Made by a program: the position numbers and the translations under genes | Shown: one piece after another, positions 1-5,828 of the stretch | Layout of the letters: every line of letters begins with the position of its first letter | How positions within the stretch are numbered: the stretch's first letter is position 1 | Assembly (NCBI GenBank): GCA_963649625.1 | Contig: CAVJIP010000055.1 | Span: 1 to 5,960 of the forward strand | DNA length: 5,960 nt | Source of the DNA: HGM13006 sp963649625 | Lineage (GTDB): Bacteria; Bacillota; Clostridia; Oscillospirales; Oscillospiraceae | Direction: 5' to 3' | Notes under the pieces: generated by a model | Told to the model about the DNA's origin: nothing | What the model saw: the letters and a program-made list of their open reading frames with translations, nothing else | Database searches by the model: none

Positions 1-41
1 TTTTCCACAAAATTTCCCGCTTTTGCACAGGCTTTTCCACT
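1..41 (+). repeat. Three DnaA-box-like direct repeats
   Basis: Three copies of TTTT(C/G)CAC(A/T) start at 1, 21 and 33 (TTTTCCACA, TTTTGCACA, TTTTCCACT). The last two are part of a longer 10-base repeat, GCTTTTGCAC at 19-28 and GCTTTTCCAC at 31-40, exactly 12 bases apart. The first copy differs at one position from the DnaA box consensus TTATCCACA. The repeats are visible directly; DnaA binding is inference. The cluster is cut by the window edge, so more copies may lie upstream. It could instead be an operator for the gene at 103, because the third copy abuts that gene's promoter. Confidence 0.4.
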
Positions 42-69
42 TCCAATCCCTCCCTTTGGCTGATATAAT
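41..69 (+). promoter_or_regulatory. Extended -10 sigma-A promoter for the membrane-protein gene
   Basis: A perfect -10 box TATAAT lies at 64-69 and is preceded by TGA at 61-63, giving the extended -10 form TGnTATAAT. The hexamer 17 bases upstream (TTCCAA, 41-46) is a poor -35 box, which is typical of promoters that rely on the extended -10. Transcription should start near 76, giving a leader of about 27 bases. That leader contains the ribosome binding site AGGAG at 89-93, nine bases before the ATG at 103. The membrane-protein gene therefore appears to have its own promoter, separate from the heat-shock operon. Confidence 0.68.
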
Positions 70-102
70 GGACTTCAAGCTATCAGACAGGAGACACCCG
101 CC

Positions 103-885
103 ATGAACCGACGTTTTACCGTGCCCTATTATCTTACCCTGGTGTTTGCCCTGGGGGCCGCCGGACTTCGCCTTTGGAATCTGACGTCCGCAGTAGATGA
201 TCGGGGCCTGCCGGTGATGCATCTGTCCCTGGTGCTTCTGCTGGCTCTGGGTGGGGTTTTTCTGCTCACCGCCCTGCTGTGCGCCCTGCGCTCTCCCGGC
301 CGCAGCGGACAGTATTCGGCGCTCCGCTACGCCACCGGCGGCTATGCCACGGGCCTGGTGGCCTCTGGGCTGATTCTGGTGGGGGCCTGCATGGAGTTTG
401 CCCAGGCCCTGATAGACGGCCCGGGAATCGCCGACCCGATCATGCTGCTTTTGGGCCTGCTGGGGGGGATATGCTGCCTGCTCACCGCCCGGCAGCGGCG
501 GCAGGGTCGGCCCTGTCCCCCGGCGGAGCTGATGACCCTGGTATATCTGCTCATTAAGCTGATATTCAACTTTAAGGGCTGGAGCACCGACCCGATTATC
601 CTGGACTACTGCTTCATCCTCTTTGCCCTGATTTTCTCCCTGCTGGCCTTTTACTACGGCACGGGCTTTGTCTTTGACCAGGGAAAGCCCCGGAGAACCC
701 TGCTATGCGCCATGTGCGCCGTGTTCTTCTGTGCCGGAGCCATGACAGACGGCTTTGTGGATTTGAGCTTCTCCACGGTGATCACCTACGGTGGCTTTCT
801 TCTCTGGCAGCTACCGGTGATTTGGAGCCTGCTCCTCCCTGCCGCCCCGGAGCCAAAAAGTACGAAGAATCCCAAGAAAACCTGA
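103..885 (+). CDS. Polytopic membrane protein of unknown function (260 aa)
   Basis: I do not recognise this protein. It is very hydrophobic, with about eight likely membrane segments near residues 7-25, 38-62, 81-104, 111-129, 142-158, 164-188, 198-216 and 224-246, and a basic, lysine-rich C-terminal tail (251-260). Arg/Lys-rich loops follow segments 2 and 4 (R63, R67; R130, R132, R133) and segment 6 (K195-R198), which suggests these loops are cytoplasmic. The best candidates for a family signature are the polar turn WSTDP (160-164), DYC (168-170) and FDQGKPRR (191-198), which bracket segment 6. I see no catalytic motif, nucleotide-binding motif or transporter signature. The ATG at 103 is supported by AGGAG at 89-93. 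The gene has its own promoter and a likely terminator, so it looks monocistronic and its position beside hrcA need not be functional. That it is a real protein is fairly certain from length, membrane pattern and expression signals; function is unknown. Confidence 0.85.
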   Translation: MNRRFTVPYYLTLVFALGAAGLRLWNLTSAVDDRGLPVMHLSLVLLLALGGVFLLTALLCALRSPGRSGQYSALRYATGGYATGLVASGLILVGACMEFAQALIDGPGIADPIMLLLGLLGGICCLLTARQRRQGRPCPPAELMTLVYLLIKLIFNFKGWSTDPIILDYCFILFALIFSLLAFYYGTGFVFDQGKPRRTLLCAMCAVFFCAGAMTDGFVDLSFSTVITYGGFLLWQLPVIWSLLLPAAPEPKSTKNPKKT

Positions 886-899
886 CTTCTCCCCCTTCC

Positions 900-931
900 C
901 CGTCTGCGCCCTGTGGGTGCAGGCGGCTTTG
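900..931 (+). terminator. Likely intrinsic terminator after the membrane-protein gene
   Basis: The arms 900-911 and 915-926 pair over 12 positions, including two G-U pairs, around a TGT loop (912-914). The tract that follows (CTTTGTATT) is T-rich but interrupted, so termination may be incomplete. It lies 15 bases after the stop codon at 883-885. It separates the membrane-protein gene from the heat-shock promoter at 972. Confidence 0.62.
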
Positions 932-971
932 TATTCGTAGAAATTGTTTTTAATTTGTTCACAATGTCCTA

Positions 972-1000
972 TTGACAACCGGGGGAAGTAGTGGTACATT
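972..1000 (+). promoter_or_regulatory. Sigma-A promoter of the hrcA-grpE-dnaK-dnaJ operon
   Basis: A perfect -35 box TTGACA (972-977) is followed after exactly 17 bases by TACATT (995-1000), which matches TATAAT at four of six positions. The upstream stretch 940-965 is AT-rich and could act as an UP element. The predicted start near 1007 falls inside the CIRCE operator, so bound HrcA would block initiation. The spacing, strong -35 box and operator overlap match vegetative promoters of CIRCE-controlled operons in other Firmicutes. Confidence 0.87.
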
Positions 1001-1004
1001 TAGT

Positions 1005-1031
1005 TTAGCACTCAGAGAGATAGAGTGCTAA
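1005..1031. promoter_or_regulatory. CIRCE operator (HrcA binding site)
   Basis: TTAGCACTC (1005-1013), nine bases, then GAGTGCTAA (1023-1031) is a perfect match to the CIRCE consensus with its N9 spacer. HrcA dimers bind this element in other bacteria. Here it covers the predicted transcription start and ends 15 bases before the hrcA ATG. It therefore also lies in the 5' end of the mRNA, where it can fold into a 9-bp hairpin beside the hrcA ribosome binding site. It implies autorepression by the first gene of the operon. Confidence 0.98.
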
Positions 1032-1045
1032 GAGAGGTCAGCAGC

Positions 1046-2104
1046 ATGGAATTGACAGATCGACAGAAGAAGATTCTTCGGGCCGTGGTGGACAACTATG
1101 TGGCCACTGCCGAGCCGGTGGGCTCCAAGGCCATTGCCGCCCAGCCGGATATGCGCTACTCCTCCGCTACCATCCGAAACGAGCTGGCGTATCTCACGGA
1201 GCAGGGCCTGCTGGAGCAGCCCCACACCTCCGCCGGGCGGATTCCCTCCCCCGCCGGTTATCGCCTGTATATTGACGAGCTGATGCAGGACTACCGGCTC
1301 AGCCGGGACGAGACCCAAAGCCTCAGCCGGGTCATGACCGACAAGCTCCAGGAGTTTGACACCGCCATTGCCCAGGTGGGTCAGCTGATTTCCAAGCTCA
1401 CCAATCTTCCGGCCTACGCCGTGGCCACCAAAAGCCGCACCGTGACGGTACAGCGGTTTGAGCTGATTCAGACTGCCCCCCACAGCTTTATTCTGGTGCT
1501 GCTTATGAGCACGGACACCGTCCACAACAAGCTCATCAAGCTGCCGGTGGACACCGATCCCCAGGACGTAAAAAGTCTGGTGGCCATGCTCAATGCATCC
1601 CTCACCGACCTGTCCCCCCAGGAGGTCACCTCCCAGGTGCTGGGCAAGCTCCGACGGAATGCGGGGACCGCCTCCGATCTGGTGTCGGTGATTGTAGAGT
1701 TCACCCTGAAAACCCTGGAGGACGAGCAGAAAAACGAGGTGTTCGTCACCGGCCAGACCAAGCTCCTTGGTCAGCCGGAGTATCAGGACGTGGGCAAGGC
1801 CACGGAGCTGATTTCCCATCTGGACGAGGATGTGATCTCCACCCTGCCGGTTCCCGAGTCCAATGTGAAAATTCTGGTGGGCCCGGAAAACGTGTCCCAG
1901 GCCCTGAAGGATACCAGCGTGGTCATGGCCCGGTACGATTTGGGAGACGGTATGCAGGGTATGCTTGGGGTGGTGGGGCCCACCCGTATGGATTACGCCC
2001 AGGTGGCCGCAAGGCTCTCCTATTTTGCCGAGGGTCTGGGGAAGATGTTCTCCAAATCCCTTCCCCCGTCGGCACCCGGCCCCGAGAAAAAACAGGAGGA
2101 ATGA
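1046..2104 (+). CDS. hrcA: Heat-inducible transcription repressor HrcA
   Basis: HrcA represses class I heat-shock operons by binding CIRCE, and in the Bacillus model it needs GroEL to stay active. This 352-residue protein has the usual length. The N-terminal winged helix (about 1-75) contains LTDRQKKIL (3-11), the EPVGSKAI segment (23-30), the recognition helix SSATIRNELAYL (39-50) and the wing TSAGRIPS (61-68). A GAF-like core spans roughly 100-320, followed by the C-terminal family signature around GMLGVVGPTRMDYA (305-318). The ATG at 1046 was chosen because a GAGG site (1034-1037) sits eight bases upstream and the next residues match the family start. An in-frame GTG at 1025 lies inside CIRCE and is rejected. 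The tail after about 337 is Pro/Lys/Glu-rich and probably disordered. The stop is only six bases from grpE and the grpE ribosome binding site lies within the last hrcA codons, so the two are likely translationally coupled. Confidence 0.97.
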   Translation: MELTDRQKKILRAVVDNYVATAEPVGSKAIAAQPDMRYSSATIRNELAYLTEQGLLEQPHTSAGRIPSPAGYRLYIDELMQDYRLSRDETQSLSRVMTDKLQEFDTAIAQVGQLISKLTNLPAYAVATKSRTVTVQRFELIQTAPHSFILVLLMSTDTVHNKLIKLPVDTDPQDVKSLVAMLNASLTDLSPQEVTSQVLGKLRRNAGTASDLVSVIVEFTLKTLEDEQKNEVFVTGQTKLLGQPEYQDVGKATELISHLDEDVISTLPVPESNVKILVGPENVSQALKDTSVVMARYDLGDGMQGMLGVVGPTRMDYAQVAARLSYFAEGLGKMFSKSLPPSAPGPEKKQEE

Positions 2105-2110
2105 TTCCAC

Positions 2111-2671
2111 ATGGATGAAGATTTGAAAACCCCTCAGGATACGGCGCAGCCGGAGCAGACCGTCCCGGAGCAGACCGCCCCGGCGGAGGATGCCGAGACG
2201 GCTCAGGATGCCCAGCCGGCACCGGAAGCCCCGGATCCTTTGCAGGAGGCTCAGGCAAAGCTCCAGCAGGAGCACGATCAATATCTCCGCCTGGCCGCCG
2301 AATATGACAACTTCCGCAAGCGTTCTCAAAAGGAAAAGGACAACATCTATCGGGATGCCAAGGCCGCAACCGTGGAGCGGTTCCTGCCCGTGTTCGACAA
2401 TCTCAGCCGGGCCATGGAGCAGGAAACCACCGACACCGCCTACAAAAAGGGCGTGGAAATGACCATGACCGGCCTGATGGAGATTCTGAAAAAGCTGGAT
2501 GTCACCATCTATGGAGAGCCGGGAGACACCTTCTCCCCGGAGCTTCACAATGCGGTGATGCACCTTGAGGACGACAATTATAAAGAGGGACAAATCGTCC
2601 AGGTGTTCCAAAAGGGCTTTAAGCTGGGCGATAAGGTCATTCGGTTTGCCATGGTACAGACGGCAAACTGA
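2111..2671 (+). CDS. grpE: Nucleotide-exchange factor GrpE
   Basis: GrpE is the homodimeric cochaperone that makes DnaK release ADP, resetting the folding cycle in the cytoplasm. At 186 residues it has normal length. The first 45 or so residues are an acidic, Ala/Pro/Gln-rich, probably disordered tail with a small tandem repeat. A long helix predicted to pair as a coiled coil follows (about 45-90, with EYDNFRKRSQKEK at 64-76), then the four-helix-bundle segment (LPVFDNLSRA, 92-101), and finally the beta domain that contacts DnaK. The beta domain contains GDTFSPELHNAV (138-149) and a C-terminal signature around VFQKGFKLGDKVIRFAMV (165-182). The common RPA near the end is RFA here, a variation within the range expected for the family. 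The ribosome binding site AGGAGGA (2094-2100) is 10-11 bases from the ATG, slightly long, because it overlaps the hrcA stop. An ATG at 2101 directly after that site is in another frame and stops after five codons. Confidence 0.97.
   Translation: MDEDLKTPQDTAQPEQTVPEQTAPAEDAETAQDAQPAPEAPDPLQEAQAKLQQEHDQYLRLAAEYDNFRKRSQKEKDNIYRDAKAATVERFLPVFDNLSRAMEQETTDTAYKKGVEMTMTGLMEILKKLDVTIYGEPGDTFSPELHNAVMHLEDDNYKEGQIVQVFQKGFKLGDKVIRFAMVQTAN
2153..2182 (+). repeat. 15-base tandem duplication in the grpE tail
   Basis: Two adjacent 15-base units (2153-2167 and 2168-2182) differ at a single base, T2163 versus C2178, and encode EQTVP then EQTAP at residues 15-24 of GrpE. The length is a multiple of three, so the frame is kept. 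It lies in the disordered acidic tail, where length changes are usually tolerated. The likely origin is a simple in-frame slippage duplication. Confidence 0.75.
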
Positions 2672-2673
2672 GA

Positions 2674-2711
2674 TTCTATAAACTTGTAAATACTGATTTC
2701 ATATAGGAGGA
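2674..2711 (+). promoter_or_regulatory. dnaK leader: strong ribosome binding site with possible AU-rich structure
   Basis: The 48-base gap between grpE and dnaK is strikingly AT-rich compared with the genes around it. AGGAGGA (2705-2711) is a near-ideal ribosome binding site eight bases before the dnaK ATG. Bases 2674-2680 can pair with 2702-2708 over seven positions (one G-U), covering the AGGA half of that site, and AAAT (2688-2691) can pair with ATTT (2696-2699) inside. The pairing is visible but weak and almost all A-U. A temperature-sensitive role is speculation. I see no convincing internal promoter in this gap. Confidence 0.35.
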
Positions 2712-2719
2712 ACTTTATT

Positions 2720-4537
2720 ATGTCTAAGATTATTGGTATTGATTTAGGTACTACAAACTCCTGCGTGGCCGTTATGGAAGGCGGCGAGCCGGTGGTCATT
2801 GCCAACGCCGAGGGCGGCAGAACCACCCCCTCTGTGGTGGCCTTCTCCAAAACCGGCGAGCGTATGGTAGGCCAGGTGGCAAAGCGTCAGGCCATCCAGA
2901 ACCCGGAGCGCACCATTGCTTCCATTAAGCGTAAAATGGGCACGGATGCCAAGGTCACGGTAGACGGCAAGCACTACACCCCCCAGGAGATCTCCGCCAT
3001 GATCCTGCAAAAGCTCAAGGCCGATGCGGAGGCTTATCTGGGCCAGACCGTCACCGAGGCGGTGATTACCGTCCCCGCCTACTTTAACGATGCCCAGCGT
3101 CAGGCCACCAAGGACGCAGGCCGCATTGCGGGCCTGGATGTAAAGCGTATCATCAACGAGCCCACCGCAGCGGCTCTGGCCTATGGAGTAGACAAGGAGG
3201 AGGACCAGAAGGTCATGGTCTACGACCTGGGCGGCGGCACCTTTGATGTGTCCATCCTGGAGATCGGCGACGGTGTCATTGAGGTCCTGGCCACTGCCGG
3301 CGACACTCACCTGGGCGGCGACGACTTTGACCAGCGGATTATGAACTACCTGGCCTCCGAGTTTAAGAAGGAAAACGGCATTGACCTGACCGCCGACAAG
3401 GTGGCCATGCAGCGGCTCAAGGAGGCCGCCGAGAAGTCCAAGATCGAGCTGTCCGGTGTCACCACCTCCAACATCAACCTGCCCTATATCACCGCCGACG
3501 CCACCGGCCCCAAGCACCTGGACGTGACCCTGACCCGGGCCAAGTTCAACGAGCTTACCGCCGATTTGGTGGAAAAGACCATGGTGCCCGTCCGTCAGGC
3601 CATGAAGGACGCAGGGCTCACCAACTCCGACCTTTCCAAGGTTCTGCTGGTGGGCGGCTCCAGCCGTATCCCCGCCGTTCAGGAGGCCGTGAAGAAGATC
3701 ACCGGCCTGGAGGGCTTCAAGGGCATCAACCCGGACGAGTGCGTGGCCGTAGGCGCTGCCATTCAGGGCGGCGTACTGGGCGGCGATGTGAAGGGGCTGT
3801 TGCTGCTGGATGTCACACCTCTGAGCCTGGGCATTGAGACCATGGGCGGCGTGTTCACCAAGCTCATTGAGCGGAACACCACCATCCCCACCAAAAAGAG
3901 CCAGGTGTTCTCCACCGCCGCCGACAACCAGACCTCCGTTGAGGTTCATGTGCTCCAGGGCGAGCGGGAAATGGCAGCCTATAACAAGACCCTGGGTAAG
4001 TTCCATCTGGACGGGATTTCCCCCGCTCCCCGGGGCGTGCCCCAGATCGAAGTCACCTTTGACATTGATGCCAACGGCATTGTAAACGTCTCCGCCACCG
4101 ACAAGGGCACCGGCAAGGAGCAGCACATTACCATCACCTCCTCCTCCAACCTGTCCAAGGAGGACATCGACAAGGCCGTGAAGGAGGCCGAGCAGTATGC
4201 CGCCGAGGACAAGGCCCGGAAGGACGAGGTGGATGCCCGCAACGCTGCCGACCAGGTGATTTATCAGTCAGAAAAGACCCTGGAGGAGCTGGGAGACAAG
4301 GTCACGGAGTCCGAGAAGGCCCCGGTGAAGGAGGCCATTGAAAAGCTCCGGGAGGAGCTCAAGGGCACCGACCTGGAGGCCATCAAGTCCGGCACCGAGG
4401 CGGTACAGAAGGCCTTCTACAGCATCTCCGAAAAGCTCTATCAGCAGCAGAGCACCCAGACCGAGACGGCAGAGCCCAAGGCCAATGACGACGGTGTTGT
4501 GGATGCCGACTACGAGGTCGTGGATGACGATCAGTAA
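2720..4537 (+). CDS. dnaK: Molecular chaperone DnaK (Hsp70)
   Basis: DnaK is the cytoplasmic Hsp70 that binds exposed hydrophobic peptides in an ATP-controlled cycle with DnaJ and GrpE. The 605-residue protein is complete. The ATPase domain (about 1-356) has the phosphate 1 motif IGIDLGTTNS (5-14), catalytic K70, E147 in NEPTAA, the phosphate 2 motif DLGGGTFD (169-176, with T174 equivalent to E. coli T199), and the adenosine motif LLVGGSSRIP (309-318). The offset of 24-25 residues from E. coli numbering after K70 shows the deletion typical of Gram-positive DnaK. The interdomain linker is LLLLD (360-364). The substrate domain follows, with arch residues M375 and A400 and pocket residue V407, then the helical lid (about 475-575). 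The C-terminus ends DADYEVVDDDQ, close to the EEVD-like tail of bacterial DnaK. The start is fixed by AGGAGGA and by the family N-terminus. The first 15 codons are AT-rich, unlike the rest of the gene. Nothing essential is missing. Confidence 0.99.
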   Translation: MSKIIGIDLGTTNSCVAVMEGGEPVVIANAEGGRTTPSVVAFSKTGERMVGQVAKRQAIQNPERTIASIKRKMGTDAKVTVDGKHYTPQEISAMILQKLKADAEAYLGQTVTEAVITVPAYFNDAQRQATKDAGRIAGLDVKRIINEPTAAALAYGVDKEEDQKVMVYDLGGGTFDVSILEIGDGVIEVLATAGDTHLGGDDFDQRIMNYLASEFKKENGIDLTADKVAMQRLKEAAEKSKIELSGVTTSNINLPYITADATGPKHLDVTLTRAKFNELTADLVEKTMVPVRQAMKDAGLTNSDLSKVLLVGGSSRIPAVQEAVKKITGLEGFKGINPDECVAVGAAIQGGVLGGDVKGLLLLDVTPLSLGIETMGGVFTKLIERNTTIPTKKSQVFSTAADNQTSVEVHVLQGEREMAAYNKTLGKFHLDGISPAPRGVPQIEVTFDIDANGIVNVSATDKGTGKEQHITITSSSNLSKEDIDKAVKEAEQYAAEDKARKDEVDARNAADQVIYQSEKTLEELGDKVTESEKAPVKEAIEKLREELKGTDLEAIKSGTEAVQKAFYSISEKLYQQQSTQTETAEPKANDDGVVDADYEVVDDDQ

Positions 4538-4597
4538 TTTGCGATAATCGGGTGGAGCGTGGAGCCTTTCCTTCGCGCTCCACCTTGTGCGCAAATT
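4536..4597 (+). other. Nested intercistronic hairpin between dnaK and dnaJ
   Basis: Two nested inverted repeats fill most of the 81-base gap. The inner one pairs GGTGGAGCG (4551-4559) with CGCTCCACC (4576-4584) perfectly over 9 bp, and can continue inward through 4560-4564 with 4571-4575 (two G-U) to a six-base loop, about 14 bp in all. The outer one pairs AATTTGCG (4536-4543, starting in the dnaK stop codon) with CGCAAATT (4590-4597) over 8 bp. No T-tract follows the inner stem, so it is not a classical terminator. Likely roles are protecting the dnaK 3' end, RNA processing, or partial attenuation that makes DnaJ less abundant than DnaK. The dnaJ ribosome binding site (4606-4612) lies outside the structure. 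Confidence 0.75.
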
Positions 4598-4618
4598 TAT
4601 CCGACGAGGTGAGAAACA

Positions 4619-5779
4619 ATGGCTGATAAACGAGATTATTATGAGGTTCTTGGGGTGGACAAATCCGCCTCCGAGGACGAGATCAAAAAAGCATACAGAA
4701 AGGCCGCCAAGGCCAACCACCCGGATCTTCACCCTGGCGACCAGGAGGCGGAGGCCCGGTTTAAGGAGATCGGCGAAGCCTATGAGGTGCTTTCCGACAA
4801 GGAAAAGCGCGCCCGGTATGACCAGTACGGCTTCGCCGGAGTAGACCCCAATTTCTCCCCCGGCGGCTTTGGGGGCGGCTTCGGGGGCTTTGGCGGCGGC
4901 GGCTTTGACGTGGATTTGGGCAGCATTTTCAGTGATTTCTTCGGCGGCGGCTCCTCCGGGAGCAGCACCCGGAGAAGCGGCCCCAGAAAAGGGGAAAATG
5001 TCCGGGCCAGCGTGACCCTGACCTTTGAGGAGGCGGCTTTCGGCTGTGAAAAACAGGTCACTGCCTCCCGGATCGAGGACTGCGCCAAGTGCTCCGGCAC
5101 CGGCTCCGCCGACGGCAGTGAGCCGGAGACCTGCTCCACCTGCCACGGCACCGGCTATACCCGCACCGTCCGGCAGACCCCCTTCGGGGCCATGCAGCAG
5201 CAGTCCACCTGTCCCAAGTGCGGCGGCACCGGGAAAACCGTGAAAAATCCCTGCCCCACCTGCCGGGGCAAGGGGAAGGTTCGGAAGAACAAGAAGATCA
5301 CCGTGAAGATTCCCGCCGGCGTGGACAGCGGTCAGGCGGTGCGGGTGGCCGGAGAGGGCTCCGTGGGCACCAGCGGCGGTCCCAAGGGGGACTTGCTGGT
5401 GGAGATTTCCGTCCTGCGCCATTCCCTGTTTGAGCGGGACGGCAGCGATGTGCTCTGCGAAATGCCCATCACCTTTACCCAGGCGGCCCTGGGCGGGGAA
5501 CTGGAGGTTCCCACCCTGGATGGGAAGGTGCGCTACACCATCCCCGAGGGCACCCAAACCGGCACCACCTTCCGGCTCCGGAGCAAGGGCATTCCCGTGG
5601 TGGGCTATCAAAACCGCCGGGGCGACCAATACGTTACCGTGGTGGTAGAAACTCCTAAAAACCTGTCCCGGGAGCAGAAGGAGCTGCTGAAGAAATTCGG
5701 CGAATCCACCGGGGAGGATTCCACCCCCAAGCGCAAGAGCTTTTTTGACAAGGTTAAGGACAATTTCAAAAACATATGA
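4619..5779 (+). CDS. dnaJ: Cochaperone DnaJ (Hsp40, type A)
   Basis: DnaJ delivers unfolded substrates to DnaK and stimulates its ATPase. At 386 residues this is a full-length type A protein. The J domain (about 5-70) has the essential HPD at 34-36 and a basic helix II (K23, K24, R27, K28, K31). The Gly/Phe-rich linker (about 78-115) contains SIFSDFFGG (102-110). The zinc-binding region has four CxxCxGxG motifs at 155-162, 172-179, 198-205 and 212-219, with all eight cysteines present. Two C-terminal substrate-binding domains follow (about 220-345), then a dimerisation helix (349-361) and a lysine-rich tail. The ATG at 4619 is supported by GAGGTGA (4606-4612) six bases upstream. The gene follows dnaK after a hairpin-bearing gap and is last in the operon. 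The Gly/Phe linker is encoded by GGC/GGG-Phe runs at 4861-4908, a low-complexity stretch prone to sequencing or slippage error, but the frame is intact. Confidence 0.98.
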   Translation: MADKRDYYEVLGVDKSASEDEIKKAYRKAAKANHPDLHPGDQEAEARFKEIGEAYEVLSDKEKRARYDQYGFAGVDPNFSPGGFGGGFGGFGGGGFDVDLGSIFSDFFGGGSSGSSTRRSGPRKGENVRASVTLTFEEAAFGCEKQVTASRIEDCAKCSGTGSADGSEPETCSTCHGTGYTRTVRQTPFGAMQQQSTCPKCGGTGKTVKNPCPTCRGKGKVRKNKKITVKIPAGVDSGQAVRVAGEGSVGTSGGPKGDLLVEISVLRHSLFERDGSDVLCEMPITFTQAALGGELEVPTLDGKVRYTIPEGTQTGTTFRLRSKGIPVVGYQNRRGDQYVTVVVETPKNLSREQKELLKKFGESTGEDSTPKRKSFFDKVKDNFKNI

Positions 5780-5786
5780 CCACCTG

Positions 5787-5828
5787 CGGCGTACTGTCCC
5801 CGGACGGTGCGCCGTTTTTGGGGGTTTT
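5787..5828 (+). terminator. Intrinsic terminator of the hrcA-grpE-dnaK-dnaJ operon
   Basis: Arms 5787-5799 and 5802-5814 are complementary at all 13 positions, with two G-U pairs. In practice about 12 bp form around a four-base CCCG loop. Five T residues follow directly (5815-5819), then a G run and four more T. The hairpin starts seven bases after the dnaJ stop. It is a strong, near-textbook Rho-independent terminator and marks the operon as four genes. Confidence 0.93.

Noticed and set aside
944..964. Rex-like operator (TTGT...TTCACAA) upstream of the hrcA promoter
   Set aside because: Only the right half fits the Rex consensus, and the left half lacks the GAA and the correct spacing. It is more simply an AT-rich UP-like region.
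2101..2118. ATG overlapping the hrcA stop (ATGA) as an alternative grpE start or leader peptide
   Set aside because: It is out of frame with grpE, sits directly against the ribosome binding site, and ends after five codons.
1028..2611. 527-codon open frame on the - strand opposite hrcA and grpE
   Set aside because: It mirrors the sense codons of two clear conserved genes. Strong G/C third-position bias removes stop codons on the opposite strand. Its composition is Gly/His/Leu-rich and resembles no protein family.
2677..2710. Internal promoter for dnaK in the grpE-dnaK gap (TATAAA, TTGTAA)
   Set aside because: No -35/-10 pair has acceptable spacing; the AT-rich boxes are better explained by the translation-initiation region.
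2744..4126. 460-codon open frame on the - strand opposite dnaK
   Set aside because: Long antisense frames opposite dnaK are a well-known artefact of its codon use. There is no ribosome binding site or promoter pattern, and the translation is low-complexity.
4861..4908. GGC/GGG-Phe repeats as a mobile or regulatory repeat
   Set aside because: They encode the normal Gly/Phe-rich linker of DnaJ.
4268..5629. 453-codon open frame on the - strand spanning the dnaK end and dnaJ
   Set aside because: It runs through two conserved sense genes and the intergenic hairpin, with a Gly/Ala/Leu-rich translation and no recognisable domain.
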